From assembly GCA_037954235.1 (NCBI GenBank), contig JBBMOA010000007.1, positions 2,541,001-2,605,000 on the forward strand: a stretch of DNA of 64,000 nucleotides, in the 5' to 3' direction. The translations under genes were made by a program, and so were the position numbers. The notes below the pieces were generated by a model. It made no database searches. It was given only the letters and a program-made list of their open reading frames with translations, and was not told the DNA's origin. Source of the DNA: Aulostomus chinensis. Its lineage: Eukaryota; Chordata; Actinopteri; Syngnathiformes; Aulostomidae. Positions 24,586 to 36,665 of this stretch are shown here, one piece after another (position 1 is the stretch's first letter; each line of letters opens with the position of its first letter).

Positions 24586-27370
24586 CTGCTGAGCTGTGTC
24601 TTTGAACATCTACAGTAGATGTCATAGTTGGTCATAGTTTAGAATAAGTGTAGATTGATAACAGTGAGTTCATGCTTAAATTCTACTCACATCACTTAAG
24701 TGCAATTAACTCTCTTTGTATTGTGGTGACTTGTGCTGGTTCTATAAGGGTTGGAGTAGCTCAGCAAGTCCAGGCTTCAGTTCACTTTCATTTGTAGCTC
24801 CCAGGGACGCCACTCACCCAGCATGAGCTGAACTGAATGAATAACATAGTCGCTCCTACAGTTTGCTGTCATTTACTGTAAAGTCATATAAGTGCCTTTT
24901 CTCTGTCCTTTCTCAGCAAGGGCGGAGCTAATGAGCCGTTATGCATCTACTATAACCTTTGTTTTCCTGTGAAACCAAGAAATTGCAGTTCACATGTGTA
25001 CTGACCCTTGAGTTGAGTTTGGTGCGACATCCCTCTGGAAAAAAGTCTGACTGTATTTTGTTTTTTTAAGCCTTTCTAATTTGTGTGTGTGGGTAAGGTT
25101 GTTGCCTAAGGGCTTAACAACCCTGCACAGACATCAAGGTATGTCCAATTAACCAGTCGATCATCCAAGACCTTGAACAAAGCCTGTGTATGCAGAACCT
25201 TTTTCGTGGTGGATGTCAGTTGATGAGACACAGGACACGCCGGCATTCACGCAGACCACTGCTGAAACAGACCTCCATGTGCCTCGGGTCCATTCACTCT
25301 GCTGCATCCCCTCTAGCTGTCTGCTGTCGAATCACCTAAGATGCATGTTAATGCCCGGTGACTGAACAGGGCCATATCTTCTCCTCACTTCAAAGTCCGG
25401 GTCCCGTCATGGCCGGCCAGCAGCCCCGCCTGCCTGGCAGCTTTTTGAACTGAGGCCTCCATTCAGGCTGAGAGACAGAGGAAGAATGGCGGTGAGATAG
25501 GGAGTGACAGAGATGGAGGGAGTGAGCAATGTAGTCGGGTGGAGAGATGAATACACTCTTCTGGGGCCGAGGAGCCTCAAAGGCGCTGCCAGAGGTCAGG
25601 GTGCTCTGGGGGTTTAGCTGTTAGGGAAGGACCAGGGGTCACTGGTCTAAGAGGATCTTGGAGGTGGTGGCAGTTCTAGGGATAGCAGTTCACCCCTCAG
25701 CTATAATCCGTCTTCTCTCTCTCCATCGGCGCTCAGCGCTGTCCATCTCCTCCTTCTTCCTGACAGAAGACAGCAGCTGCTAACACACAAACATACTTCT
25801 ACCCCTCCTTTGCGTTCAGAGATGCTGACCCAGAAAAAGGCCAGAAGCTGACCTTTAGCTACGAGGACCCGTTCTTTTTCCCTCACTGCTCCGGAGCATC
25901 CAGAGCAGACCCCTTGTTTTACCTCATTAAGCATCCGTGACACACAGACAACGTGGGAGTTCTGCAATCACAAGCGTTAAACTTCAAGACGTTTGGACAT
26001 AAACATGGCGGCGTTAAGTGGCATCCATCTCAGTAACAGACCCTTCAACATTGTAAGAGCCCGGGAGCGATGCCTCTGCCAGGCTCCTTGTCCTCTCCAC
26101 CACCAGCACTGAAATGGGAGTTCAGGATCAGCATCTCCCACTGCAGGAGCAGGCCCAAACCATTCATACTGATCTTTCATGTAATTTGCCAACTTGCACC
26201 TCATATTCTGTGTATAATTATAAAACCAAGCGATTTTGTTCTCCCTTTGTAGGTGGCCTTACATGGCTACCCAGTATGTGGGTGTTAAAGTGATGGCCAG
26301 AGGAGCCATTTCCTGTCTGGCTTTGGCGGCTATTTGTGGCTGTGAGGACAGTGCACGTATGTGGCTAAAGGTAGGATTTTCACGCTGAAACAGACTGGGA
26401 GTGCTGAGTTGGCTGGCCATATTTATGACTTCAGCTCTGTGTCCAGAAGGACTCAACAGCTATGTTTACAACACTCTGTCAGTTGGATTAAGAACACATA
26501 TGCCTTGCTAAATGGGTACACGAGCATGTGTTTGTCTGTGCACTCTAATCTTCTAAAAGCTGTTTGAAATATATACAGCGGCGGCGGTGGTGGAAGGCCT
26601 CCTTAGTTTGTCGAAGACAGAATGAGAGAGACACACACTTATACACAGAGGGAGTGAGGGTTAAAAAGAAGAAGATGGAGAGATTAAGAGATTAAAATAA
26701 TTAAATAAGCATGCATATGAATGCTTCACCTGCAGTATGAAGGCAGGAGTACATGTTGAGGCATTTCAGAGGGAGAAAAAGGCATCTGTAGTCTAAATTA
26801 GTATGATCTGTGGCCTTAATAGGCCCAGAGCAAGAGCTGCACACACCCTGCTGAAATATCACACACTCCTGTCGCCTGGGGAGGCATGTGCACTCTCCCC
26901 AGCTTGTATTTGATTGCAGAGAGCATAGGGAGGTGGTGGAGTAAACTGGGGGAGACAGGAGAGCAGAAAGCTGAACACATGGGGGATGAAGTATGAAAGA
27001 TGGATAGTTGGATCTCTATTCTAGTAAAATGCGATCTTATTGCAGCAGTGTGTAGTATTATTAATCAGCTCCGAAAACTTGCAAGCAAATCTGAGCCTGA
27101 GAGTTTTATTCAAGTGTGTCATTTTCTAAGTAGTAATTCCTCTCTTTTGCCTTTTAAGTGAATCGACGGCCCAGCCTGGTCCCCAGGTGCCTGGTCAGGT
27201 TGGACTGGTTCCTCTGTTGTCGGGGTTCATAGCTGGGCGGGGCGTTGGATTAATCTCTTCGGGTGTGTGTTTTGGTAAGGTGGATTCATGCGTGCTGTTG
27301 CTGCATAGCTAAGATATTACAGTTCTGATAAATTAAGAGGACACAATCAGGCACAGCTCTGTGCGCACGC

Positions 27371-27395
27371 GTGTGTGTGTGTGTGTGTGTGTGTG
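27371..27395. repeat. (GT)n microsatellite, short
   Basis: About twelve GT units preceded by GCGCACGC. Confidence 0.93.
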
Positions 27396-27627
27396 CATCC
27401 TTGGTAGAGGTGAGGCTTCCCAGCAGGACAGGCAGCTGTCTCTCTTGGATATCAAAGCAGGAACAGACTTTGACCCCTGACTTCATCAACACACCTCACA
27501 CCCGTGTGTAGTGGTGGGTTCCATGGGACAGGGCTGGGTGGGCCAATGAGACCGTCTCCTCAAAGCACATCATCTCCTTGCAACTGTGCTTTCCTTCATC
27601 TCTCATTCTTACTGGGCACAATCTATG

Positions 27628-27720
27628 CCATTCCATCCATCCATACCACTTATTTTGTGGTGGGTGGGCAGCCTGGGCAGGTCACCATTCAGTCACCTGC
27701 ATTCAAACTCTCTGTCCCTC
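27628..27720 (-). mobile_element. Degenerate SINE/LINE 3'-tail fragment
   Basis: On the - strand this resembles the tail of the SINE at 48421-48785. A CCATCCATCC run (complement of the ATGG tail) is followed by GGGCAGCCTGGGCAGGTCACC, which corresponds to the complement of the GGTGACCTGTCC segment in that SINE. It is short and diverged, so it is probably an old, 5'-truncated copy. Confidence 0.4.
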
Positions 27721-28079
27721 TGTATTTATCTGCTTTCATGCAGTTTTTTTAAAGCCTGATTAAAAGCCAACCGATCCTGGTCCCGTTGTGAGTAGATGAG
27801 GAGTGGCCTTGCTGCTTTCTTTCTGGTGCGCAGTCACTGCGCTGGAAAGAGATGACGGACGTTATCAGAGCAGCAACAGAGATTACTATCTCAGGTTTGT
27901 ATACTCTTTGTAGTGAAAGCAGTACGGAGAACAGTGGCGGAGTTTTGCTGTTTGCTTTGTTAAATGTGGCTCCAGTCTTTTTCTTGAGCGCTGGCTGTGA
28001 CTTGAAGTGTTGGAAGTGAAAACATTGAATATGATAATCATATTCATGGAACGGACGCCAGTCATTTGTCAGGATTCTG

Positions 28080-28122
28080 TCAATGCATTTTCATGTATTG
28101 TATGAGAAATGGTTGATGGAAA
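28080..28122 (+). mobile_element. Possible partial copy of the small TIR element at 60029
   Basis: CAATGCATTTTCATGTATTG followed by GGTTGATGGAAAC parallels the right half of 60029-60092. The left terminal repeat is not obvious here. Confidence 0.25.
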
Positions 28123-28944
28123 CCATAAAACAAAAAAGAAATCCCCCTGATTGCGAAACAATTTTCATGCTCCTTTGAGCTAATTTTTGCCTTTTTCAAA
28201 AAACTTTCAAGTTACTTGAAGGTTATATTTTTAACAGTAACCAAAATCTTCCATTACATCATTTTACGTTTGCTGGTGCAGCATTTTTCTCTGACGGTAT
28301 CATATTATCGAGATCAGACCGCTTCTAAATGACATGAAAGGCTCTGTCTCTGAAAGGACAAATCTCAGTCTTCGGTTGGACCTTTGTCAACTGAACATTA
28401 GCCTGCTGATGGACGACTCGTCCTCTTTGTGTATGTTGGCATGTGAGAACATCAGCATCTTTTCATTTGCTTTTTTGTTTGCATATTATTTGCTTCTGTC
28501 ATTCGCTTTTCCTCTCCAACACTTCAGGCAGCACAAGCAAACACTCAGCTAGAGTGCAGCACCCTGAAACCTCAACAGGTGTGGCGCCTCCTCAAACACG
28601 GCATGCCTGGACAGCGCTGGCTCTCATTAATCTCATCTGAGTGTCCTGGGTGATTGTTTCCTCCTCATATGTTGATCTCATTATGCTGCATTTTGGCCAG
28701 CTGTCATTGTTGATCCTAATGACTGAAGAGGAAATAGTGGGGCGTTTCTCTCTGTGCGTGCATGATAAGCATTATGGCGAGGAGCCCCTTATCAGGTGTG
28801 TGTCCCTGCGTGGCCCTGAGCTGTTTGCAACTGTAATCAACTTGATGCAGTCAAAATTTGTAGCTCCCTTTTTCCTCTCCTATACCTCCCCTCTGTTCCT
28901 CTCTCAAGAATTTAATTGTGCTAGAAAAGACATTTATTTCAAGG

Positions 28945-29020
28945 CTTCTTTCTTTCCTTTTCTTTCTTGCTCGCTTTCTCTCTTGTTTTCTTTCTTTCTG
29001 TCTTTCTCTCTGCACCTCTC
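28945..29020 (+). repeat. Pyrimidine-rich (CTTT/CTTTC) tract
   Basis: A run of about 75 bases is almost all C/T, with repeated TTTC and CTTT words and a few interruptions. Long homopyrimidine tracts can form triplex (H-DNA) structures. Confidence 0.85.
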
Positions 29021-29130
29021 GCTGTGGGGAGGAAGTCAGTCACTGTTCTTTGTACACTTGCTACACTCGTGATTTGATTAATAAGAAATCCAGCTCAAGC
29101 GGAGCCAGTCTGCCACCCCGCCTCCTCACA

Positions 29131-29160
29131 CTCCTCCTCCTCCTCCTCCTCCTCCTCCTC
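29131..29160 (+). repeat. (CTC)n trinucleotide repeat
   Basis: Ten perfect CTC units, continuing the pyrimidine-rich bias of the preceding 200 bases. Confidence 0.95.
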
Positions 29161-29876
29161 GCCACCCGTTCCTCCCCTCCACCCCCATGCCTTGGTTCAG
29201 TGCCTGGTTAGGCTGACCTGGCAGTATAAACAAGTCAAATGTTTTTCTCACAACAGACGTTTTATGGCCGCACTCGCAGTGAATTGCAGCCTCCTTATCT
29301 ACCAGTTGTTTCCCAGGGGAACCAGGTTTTTCCAGCTTTACTTTAGTTTAGAGGAGCATTGTAACCTTAACGAAAGTTGTCGTGGCTCAGCTAGGAGCCA
29401 CAAAAGTTGTAAAGATGCTTTCAGTGTGGTGCGTGGCTTTGTGGGCTCACACTCTGTTTGTGGACATTTCTGTGGTAACCGTGTGTGTTCTCGCTTGCAT
29501 ACCCATGCATGTCCTGCTGTGTTATCTCACAGTACACAACCTGGTGTGTCGTTGCCACCAGGAAGAGTTCCATGTCACATTTACAGCAGGCATCCTGCTG
29601 ATTTATGAATTCCTGTTTATGTCAGTCAAACAACAATTAGAACTGCCTTTGGGGCGCTCATATGCTTGATATTTGCTCCTCTCTGTACGTTTGAAAGAGA
29701 ATGTGGAGAGAAATGGAAGGTCAGGATGCACATAAAGGCTGATGGAGCAGTAGCCTGCATTACAGCATCTCCCTGCCAGAGTGACTGATGCATTATTCTA
29801 TAAATAAGCAGAGATGAGGGAGCTAAAAAGCAAACGGGGTGGTCAGTAGTATCCACAGGCGAGAGTGAGAGAGCGA

Positions 29877-29912
29877 TAGAGAGAGAGAGAGAGACAGAGA
29901 GAGAGAGAGAGA
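29877..29912 (+). repeat. (GA)n microsatellite
   Basis: About 18 GA units with one CA interruption. Confidence 0.94.
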
Positions 29913-32883
29913 AATGCTGTGACGCACTCTGGCAGGAACACGAGGCTAAACCGCTCTGTATGGACGATGTATTTCTCTTCAGCTCACTAAAAAATCTAGG
30001 AACAACACAAGAACAGTTCTATAGTTACAGGTACACCTTTAATCAATGTTCCCTCAAAGGTAGATTCTCCCCAAACTACAACTTTGGTCTTCAGGAGGCC
30101 ACGAATGCTCCTTTTGATGAACAGTAAAGGTAGAAAGTGAACTGCAGGGTACACAAATGTCTTTCACAAGAGCACGAAGCAGTTGTATCCTTTTCGGTCC
30201 AGGCTGGCTCCTCCATTGGGTATGAGTGCTCTTTTGGTGTCCCTGTAGTTTTTAAAGCCGAAGTCATTGTCAGTGACCCCACTACAGGCCCCACAAGTGG
30301 TGTTGTTGTCTAGGATGCCATTTTACATCACTGACATATAAGATGGTGGGGAGATGGATGAGATGTAACCAACACTGAAACGGAAAAGGTGGAATTATCT
30401 TTTGGAAACTACGTCAAAAAACTTCAGCACAGTCAAAAACACTTCAAGCAGTTTTTGCATTTGTCTGCGATCGGTATGTCGGTCAGAGAAGGGAGGAGGT
30501 GTGGCAAGCTATGCTCGTGATACACACAAATATCAGTGAAGGATGAAATAATGCTTTGTCTAGACAGTCAGAAGTCATTTCATTATCCCGTAATTTGGCC
30601 CTCCCCCGCATCCTCCAGTCCTGCAGACATCAGTAAAAAGCGGGGTCATCAGAGCATCATCAGCATTGGGAGCCCTTAGACCTCAAGAAATAGTCCAAAT
30701 ATATCCAGGTCAGGGGACACGGAGCGCACAGACATGACTGTTGTCTCTGGATAGTCTCCTAGGTAACAGCTGGGGTCTCGCGATGCATCAGTGCACTCAG
30801 ACACTGGAGCTGAACAGTTGCAATGTGCTAGTGGGATTAAAGCATGGATTGCTAGATGGGCATAGACAAATGTACCTGTTTTTTTGATTCTCGCTGTAAA
30901 ATCACATTTAATCATGAATTGCCAAGATAAAATTTAGTCTGAGCTCAGCCTGAAAGCATGCAGATGAGGTCATGCAAAGATGAGTTAAATAATCGCCGGG
31001 TTTGTTCATATAAAGACTGCAGGGTTGGAGGCGTCCTCATCAATGCATCCTGTCATGTCCTCAGCAGAGTATAAATGACAACTTTAATAAAAGAGGGCAA
31101 ACAGAAGCAGGTCACAGGCCAGAGCGTGAGGGCCACTTGTAGCTCTGCTCTTCACATTCTGTTCTCTCCTTTTCAGGCCGTCTCTTACCCCGCATGGCAT
31201 GCAGAACAGCCCTGATCCTCCCAAAAAGAAGATTAACAAACCCCTGACAGGGACGTAATCTCTCTGAAAACATTGACTATTACCATTTCAACAAGCTGCC
31301 TCTAAACACTGGGAAATGCCTCTCTGGTATGCTTAATTGCAGTGTGCGGGACACACAGCGTTCCTGTAGGTATGCTAAATGGAAAGCCTCAGCTACTGAA
31401 GGCATTCCAACATTGTAAATGCACAACAATGGACCTTCACAGTTTTGAACTTGGCACTGCGTTCAGAAATGCACACACACTTGAAGAGGACATTTTCAAG
31501 GGAAAGGCCTCTGCACTTTGTTATTTTTGACAACGGTATAGAAGGTTGCTTGTTCAAATTCGATATCATAAATATGTCAGGGTGAAGAGTGATTCACCAG
31601 CGCCGGAGTCGTTTTCCCCCTGAAACATAATTGGTCACATTGTTGCTTGTGTATGCTGTCATGAGATAACATTCCAACCATTTGACCTCTCGCTGTTGGT
31701 CCATTTAATTACTGATGCGTGTTTCACACCGGCCTCTGTGCTTTTGTTTGTACAACGTTACATCTTCTAGCTGAAACAGCTGGAGACACATTCTTGACAA
31801 GTCTCGGCTTAAAGTTTCGAGTGCATTTCTAAACATCTAGTTATAAATCAGAGGCTAGTGGAGCACGTGTGGTCGTCAGTTCAGGTGAACTCTTTGACCA
31901 GCAATAAAACGGACGGAGTCAATGACTGACTACGATCACAGCGGAGGAGGAATCCGTGTGATGCTAATGCTAATGCAAATGAGGGCTAGCCTCAATCTGT
32001 AAAACCCAGAGCTGTCCATATATCACGCTGGCAGATATGTAATGCTGGAATTTTCCAGAAGAGGAACAGGCCATCTCTGTGTCCGTCCATCCATCTTTGT
32101 GTCCGTCTGTGCCTGTGATTATCCTGTCAGGCTCTCAGTCACACTCTGTTGACGCTGCTCTGTGACGCAACCCATCATTCAAATTATATTTAGCGTAAAG
32201 TCCAGGCGCAGGAATCGGTAATCCAAGAAGTGACATCTGGCCTTCAGAGCTTATGTGATTAGCAGAGAGCCTTGCCCCTAATAGCCTCGCCAATGTTCTT
32301 CATTACCTCTGCGGACCCGTCCTACCTATGGGCCTGGACATGCAGGCGGAGGTGCGATTGGAAAAAATAATGACATCTTAATGACCATCCAGAGGACATG
32401 CAAATGCTTAATATCTGGCAGGCATGAAGGTGCTACATCCGCTAGCTGAGCTCACAGTGAGCCCTCTAATATCCAGTACAGCTCCAATCCTGCAGCATTA
32501 AGGCTAAGACCAGATGACCAAGGAGATAACAAGTACAAGGCCAGGAGAGAGACCAAAATAAAAATTAAAAAAAGGAGGAGGAAGTGAGGTCAATGAAGCA
32601 TAGTGGGGGGCTGTCAGCTTGGTACTGAATTAATCATGATCACCACTCAGAGGGATAATAATAATGACAAAGTGACGGGGCCCGGCTCTCTGCTGCTTTC
32701 TCTCCACAGAATAGAGCCCACAATTATGGAAGTCCTCCCATATTGGAGGGAAATTATCCTTTAATTTTCTTAAAGAAATAAAAACAACAACAACAACTCA
32801 CTGATGGTAAGGTGTCGATTATCCTCACATCATCAGGGTTTTTGTTTTTTTCCCACAAAATAGCAGTAAGTTTACAGGCTGTG

Positions 32884-32885
<2 letters not shown>

Positions 32886-32939
<54 letters not shown>

Positions 32940-32975
32940 GTGTGTGCGTGCGTGTGTGTGAGTGCGTGTGTGCGT
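32886..32975. repeat. Long (TG)n microsatellite with CG interruptions
   Basis: About 45 units overall. The perfect 5' part passes into TGCGTG/GAGTGCG variants at the 3' end. It is the longest TG tract in intron 1. Confidence 0.97.
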
Positions 32976-33028
32976 TAACTGTTAGATTCTTTGAATCACA
33001 CATGAGTTGATCAATGGTGAGGCCTAAT

Positions 33029-33053
33029 GTGTGTGTGTGTGGGGGGGGGGGGG
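33029..33053. repeat. (GT)n then poly-G
   Basis: Six GT units abut a run of thirteen G. It lies about 55 bases beyond the long TG tract, so the two may be one decayed array. Confidence 0.9.
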
Positions 33054-33902
33054 TGGCAGGCACAACCAGGTGGAAGCTCTTAGTTTGTTAGCAGCACACC
33101 AATTTGAGTTTACTGGAAACGGTTTAAACATGCCATTACTACAAGTCTCATTTAAGCTTTCTGGTGCTGAAATAATCATTGCAATGCTACGAGCACGCTT
33201 GTTTGCAAGAGAGAGAGAGACAGAGAGAGAAAGGAAGGGACTATTTTTGGGCTGTTGTTTGCTTGGAGAGGCTTTTGCTTATTCGGAGGCTGCATGTTCC
33301 CAGGAGTTAAGAGCACAGTTATGTAGTTTTGCTTTTGTTTTGTTGTCTTCAGGATCTGTGGTTGAGAGGGAGTTCAGTGCCCCTCTCCTGTTTTTAGGGT
33401 TTGTTGAATGAAATTTCTTCCTTAAGTGAGTAATTGTGTACCAATAAATGCAAGGGCTGGGTTGTGCAGCGGGGAAGGAAATTGCAATCATTCCACGGGA
33501 CTTTTTTGTTGGCCTGTTTGTGTGTTGCTCCATGTACGATTCTTCTTTTAGGATTCACTCGGCCTATTTACCTCTCTGCAGGCGAGAGCAGGAAACAGTG
33601 CTCGACAGTATTACTGTAATCTAAACCTGCTTCCCTTCTGCTAAACATTCTGGTTATTAATTTAGTTTCATCATATTTTGTCGTCTGAAATACTGCAAAT
33701 ATTTATTACAGAGTTCAAGAGGTTAACACGGCAATGCATCAACATATACGCGTAGTGTTTTAATGACCTACTCTGACCCAAGCTGCCTTTATTTAAAGCT
33801 TAGCTTCCGCTCATGTTTCAGAGACTCGGAAATTCCTAACCTCTCACTTTCATCCCCCTCCTGTCCCCTTTGCTCCTCCCCTCTGCTCCCATCATGTCAC
33901 AG

Positions 33903-35070
33903 GTATGGCCTCGCAAGTGCAAGTGTTCTCCCCTCACACTCTCCAGTCAAGTGCCTTCTTTAGCGTGAAGAAACTGAAGGTGGAGCAGAGTTGTAACTGG
34001 GATATGACAGGGTACGGCACACACAGCAAAGTCTACAGCCACAATAGCAGCAAGAACGTGTCGGCCGCCAGTGGCTCCCTAGGCATCAACAGCTCCCTGC
34101 AGGTCGCCAGCTCCACCCTGCCCTACGAGCAGGCACTCATCTTCCCAGCCAGCGCGGGCCACATCGTGGTCGCCTCAGCCAGCAGCACTTCGGGGGCCGT
34201 GGGGTCTCTGCTGGGCAGTGGTGGTGGAGGCAGCAACAGCAGTGGAGGTGGCGGCGGTGGTAGCGGCGCAGGTGGCGGGGTCGGTGTTCACAATCTGACG
34301 CGCCGCAGCACGGTCAGTCTCCTCGACACCTACCAGCGATGCGGGCTTAAACGCAAGAGTGAGGAGCTGGACAACAATAGCAGTGTGCAGATCATCGAGG
34401 AGCACGGCCCACTGATGATCCAGAACGGAGCGGCCAGTGGGGCCACGGTGGCTACGGTGGCCACCGCCACCTCCACAGCAACATCCAAGAACAGCGGCTC
34501 CAACAGTGAGGGGGACTACCAACTGGTGCAGCATGAGGTGCTCTGCTCCATGACCAACACGTATGAAGTACTGGAATTCTTAGGACGAGGAACCTTTGGA
34601 CAGGTGGTGAAATGCTGGAAGAGGGGCACCAACGAGATTGTGGCGATCAAGATCCTAAAAAACCACCCGTCGTACGCACGGCAGGGTCAGATCGAGGTCA
34701 GCATCCTGGCACGGCTCAGCACGGAGAGCGCCGATGATTACAACTTTGTGAGGGCCTATGAGTGCTTCCAGCATAAGAACCACACGTGCCTGGTGTTTGA
34801 GATGCTGGAGCAGAACCTGTACGACTTCTTGAAGCAGAACAAGTTCAGCCCACTGCCGCTCAAATATATCCGACCCGTGCTACAGCAGGTGGCTACAGCA
34901 CTGATGAAACTGAAGAGCCTGGGGCTGATCCACGCAGACCTGAAGCCGGAAAACATCATGCTTGTGGATCCATCGCGGCAGCCCTACAGGGTCAAAGTCA
35001 TTGACTTCGGCTCAGCCAGCCACGTGTCCAAAGCCGTGTGTTCCACGTATCTCCAGTCCAGATACTACAG
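33903..35070 (+). CDS. hipk2: hipk2 coding exon 2: N-terminal region and kinase N-lobe through the activation loop
   Basis: This nuclear Ser/Thr (DYRK-family) kinase phosphorylates p53, CtBP and other transcription regulators in stress and developmental signalling. The exon contributes 388 full codons from Met8 (ATG 33905) plus two bases. Numbered from Met8: SUMO-type site LKVE at Lys25; a Gly/Ser-rich insert at about 104-128; the conserved HNL.RRSTVSLLDTYQ block at 129-144; kinase domain from YEVLEFLGRG at 220; glycine loop GRGTFGQV 228-235; VAIK lysine 249; HADLKPEN with catalytic Asp345; DFG 367-369; activation-loop STY with Tyr382. The Lys-to-Tyr spacing of 133 equals that between human Lys228 and Tyr361. 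MASQVQVFSPHTLQSSAF, and GTNEIVAIK rather than the recalled HIPK1 STKEIVAIK, favour HIPK2 over HIPK1. The exon ends RYY-AG before donor GTAAGAG (phase 2). The C-lobe and the rest of the protein lie outside the window. Confidence 0.97.
34215..34282 (+). repeat. hipk2: GGT/GGC/AGC-rich coding repeat (Gly/Ser tract)
   Basis: In-frame GGT, GGA, GGC, AGC and AAC codons encode GSGGGGSNSSGGGGGGSG and neighbours inside exon 2. Mixed codons rather than one pure triplet suggest an older expansion. The tract is likely disordered and lies before the conserved HNL.RRSTVSLL block, outside the kinase fold. Confidence 0.85.
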
Positions 35071-35463
35071 GTAAGAGCTGCAACGGGTTGTACTGTATCA
35101 AAGAAAGTCTCTCTTTTGGATATTTTGTGCAACATTCCACAGACACATGTTCTTCAGATTCTTCCTGTTTGTTCGGTTTAGATGAACAATATGCCTTCTG
35201 CATCTTGTTTGATTTATTCATGCTTTGAAGGGAATGTTCTCATAGTTGAGCTGATTATTTGGCTAAAAGCTCAGATATGTTGCCAACGCTACAAACTGCT
35301 GCTGAACCTTCGTTCATGTTGCTGTTCTTGTTGGCCTGTTAACCCACTTCTGTGGTGGGACGGGGCAGTGAAAGTCAAAGTATTGTGAAACCAGCATCTT
35401 TCATGTTCTGGATGATTGAGGTAGAGTTGAACTTCACCGTAACTGTGTGTACAAATACGTGAA

Positions 35464-36480
35464 ATGCTATGTGTGATGCTAGGTGTAACACTAGGTGTAA
35501 AGTTATGTGTGACGCTAGGTGTAATGCTACGTGTGATGCTAGGTGTAAAGTTATGTGTGACGCTAGGTGTAATGCTACGTGTGATGCTAAGTGTAACACT
35601 ACATGTGATGCTAGGTGTAACACAACGTGTGATGCTAGGTGTAACGCTACGTGTGATGCTAGGTGTAACGCTACGTGTGATGCTAGGTGTAAAGTTATGT
35701 GTGACGCTAGGTGTAGCGGTACGTGTGATGGAAGGTGTAACGCTACGTGTGATGCTAGGTGTAAAGTTAGGTGTGACGCTAGGTGTAGCGCTACATGTGA
35801 TGCTTGGTTTGACACTACGTGTGATGCTATATGTGATGCTATGTGTGATGCTAGGTGTAACACTAGGTGTAAAGTTATGTGTGACGCTAGGTGTAATGCT
35901 AGGTGTGATGCTACATGTGATGCTAGGTGTAACTCTACGTGTGATGGTAGGTGTAACGCTACATGTGATGCTAGGTGTAACACAACGTGTGATGCTAGGT
36001 GTAAAGCTATGTGTGATGCTAGGTGTAACGCTGCGTGTGATGCTAGGTGTAAAGTTATGTGTGACGCTAGGTGTAATGCTACGTGTGATGCTAAGTGTAA
36101 CACTACATGTGATGCTAGGTGTAAAGTTAGGTGTGATGCTAGGTGTAACGCTTCGTGTGATGCTAGGTGTAAAGTTATGTGTGACGCTAGGTGTAACGCT
36201 ACGTGTGATGCTAGGTGTAACGCTACGTGTGGTGCTAGGTGTAACGCTACGTGTGATGCTAGGTGTAAAGTTAGGTGTGACACTAGGTGTAGCGCTACAT
36301 GTGATGCTCGGTGTAACACTACGTGTGATGCTATGTGTGATGCTATGTGTGATGCTAGGTGTAACACTAGGTGTAAAGTTATGTGTGACGCTAGGTTTAA
36401 TGCTACGTGTGATGCTAGGTGTACAGCTTTGTGTGATGCTAGGTGTAGCGCTACATGTGATGCTAGGTGTAAAGTTATGT
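35464..36480 (+). repeat. 24-bp minisatellite (12-bp half units) with 504-bp higher-order period
   Basis: About 42 tandem copies alternate two 12-bp half units, GTGTGATGCTAG and GTGTAACGCTAC, with recurrent variants such as GTGTAAAGTTAT. The motif AACACTAGGTGTAAAGTTATG recurs at 35487, 35859 and 36363. The last two are 504 bases apart (21 units), and the variant pattern around GTAGCGCTACATGTGATGC at 35785 and 36289 shows the same 504-base shift, so a block of 21 units was duplicated. The unit is a multiple of three and stop-free in two forward frames and one reverse frame, giving octapeptide repeats (CDARCNAT, VMLGVTLR, and antisense VALHLASH). These are best treated as non-coding. The array starts about 390 bases after the exon 2 donor. 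Confidence 0.97.
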
Positions 36481-36665
36481 CTTTGCCTTAACAGTAGTGG
36501 TCTGTTTTCTTGACTCTATGACTGTAAGGGAAGGTGGAAATGGTCGATTGTGATTGTATTGTGGTGCGTGCACTCACCACATTGGCAGAGGGGAATATGG
36601 AAAGTGACTTGGTTTGTAACTGAGTGCCATGTGCTGCTGTCTCCTCAGTGACGGGCCGTCGTCAC
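36481..36665. other. Unique spacer interrupting the minisatellite
   Basis: The sequence is not built from the 24-bp unit. It has no terminal inverted repeats or target-site duplication that I can see, and no reading frame of note. It contains TGCTGTCTCCTCAG at about 36636-36649, which resembles a 3' splice site, but no coding sequence follows. Confidence 0.6.

Larger units (their letters stand above)
17215..33902 (+). other. hipk2: hipk2 intron 1 (phase 1, 16.7 kb)
   Basis: The donor is GTAAGC right after exon 1. The acceptor is preceded by a long pyrimidine-rich tract (about 33850-33891) and ends in TCACAG at 33902. The intron contains CA/TG, GA and CTC simple repeats and a few degenerate interspersed repeats. 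Two repeat-poor, AT-hexamer-rich stretches (about 18.4-18.75 kb and 32.16-32.52 kb) look like possible non-coding regulatory DNA. No other gene is supported inside. An antisense reading frame near 19.4-19.8 kb is the only one that looks protein-like, and it is reported separately. Confidence 0.88.

Noticed and set aside
35375..36513. Three long reading frames (330-349 codons) over 35375-36513 as repeat-protein genes
   Set aside because: They all arise from one tandem repeat whose unit is a multiple of three. Openness in both strands and several frames, no splice or promoter context, and location inside a hipk2 intron argue against a gene.
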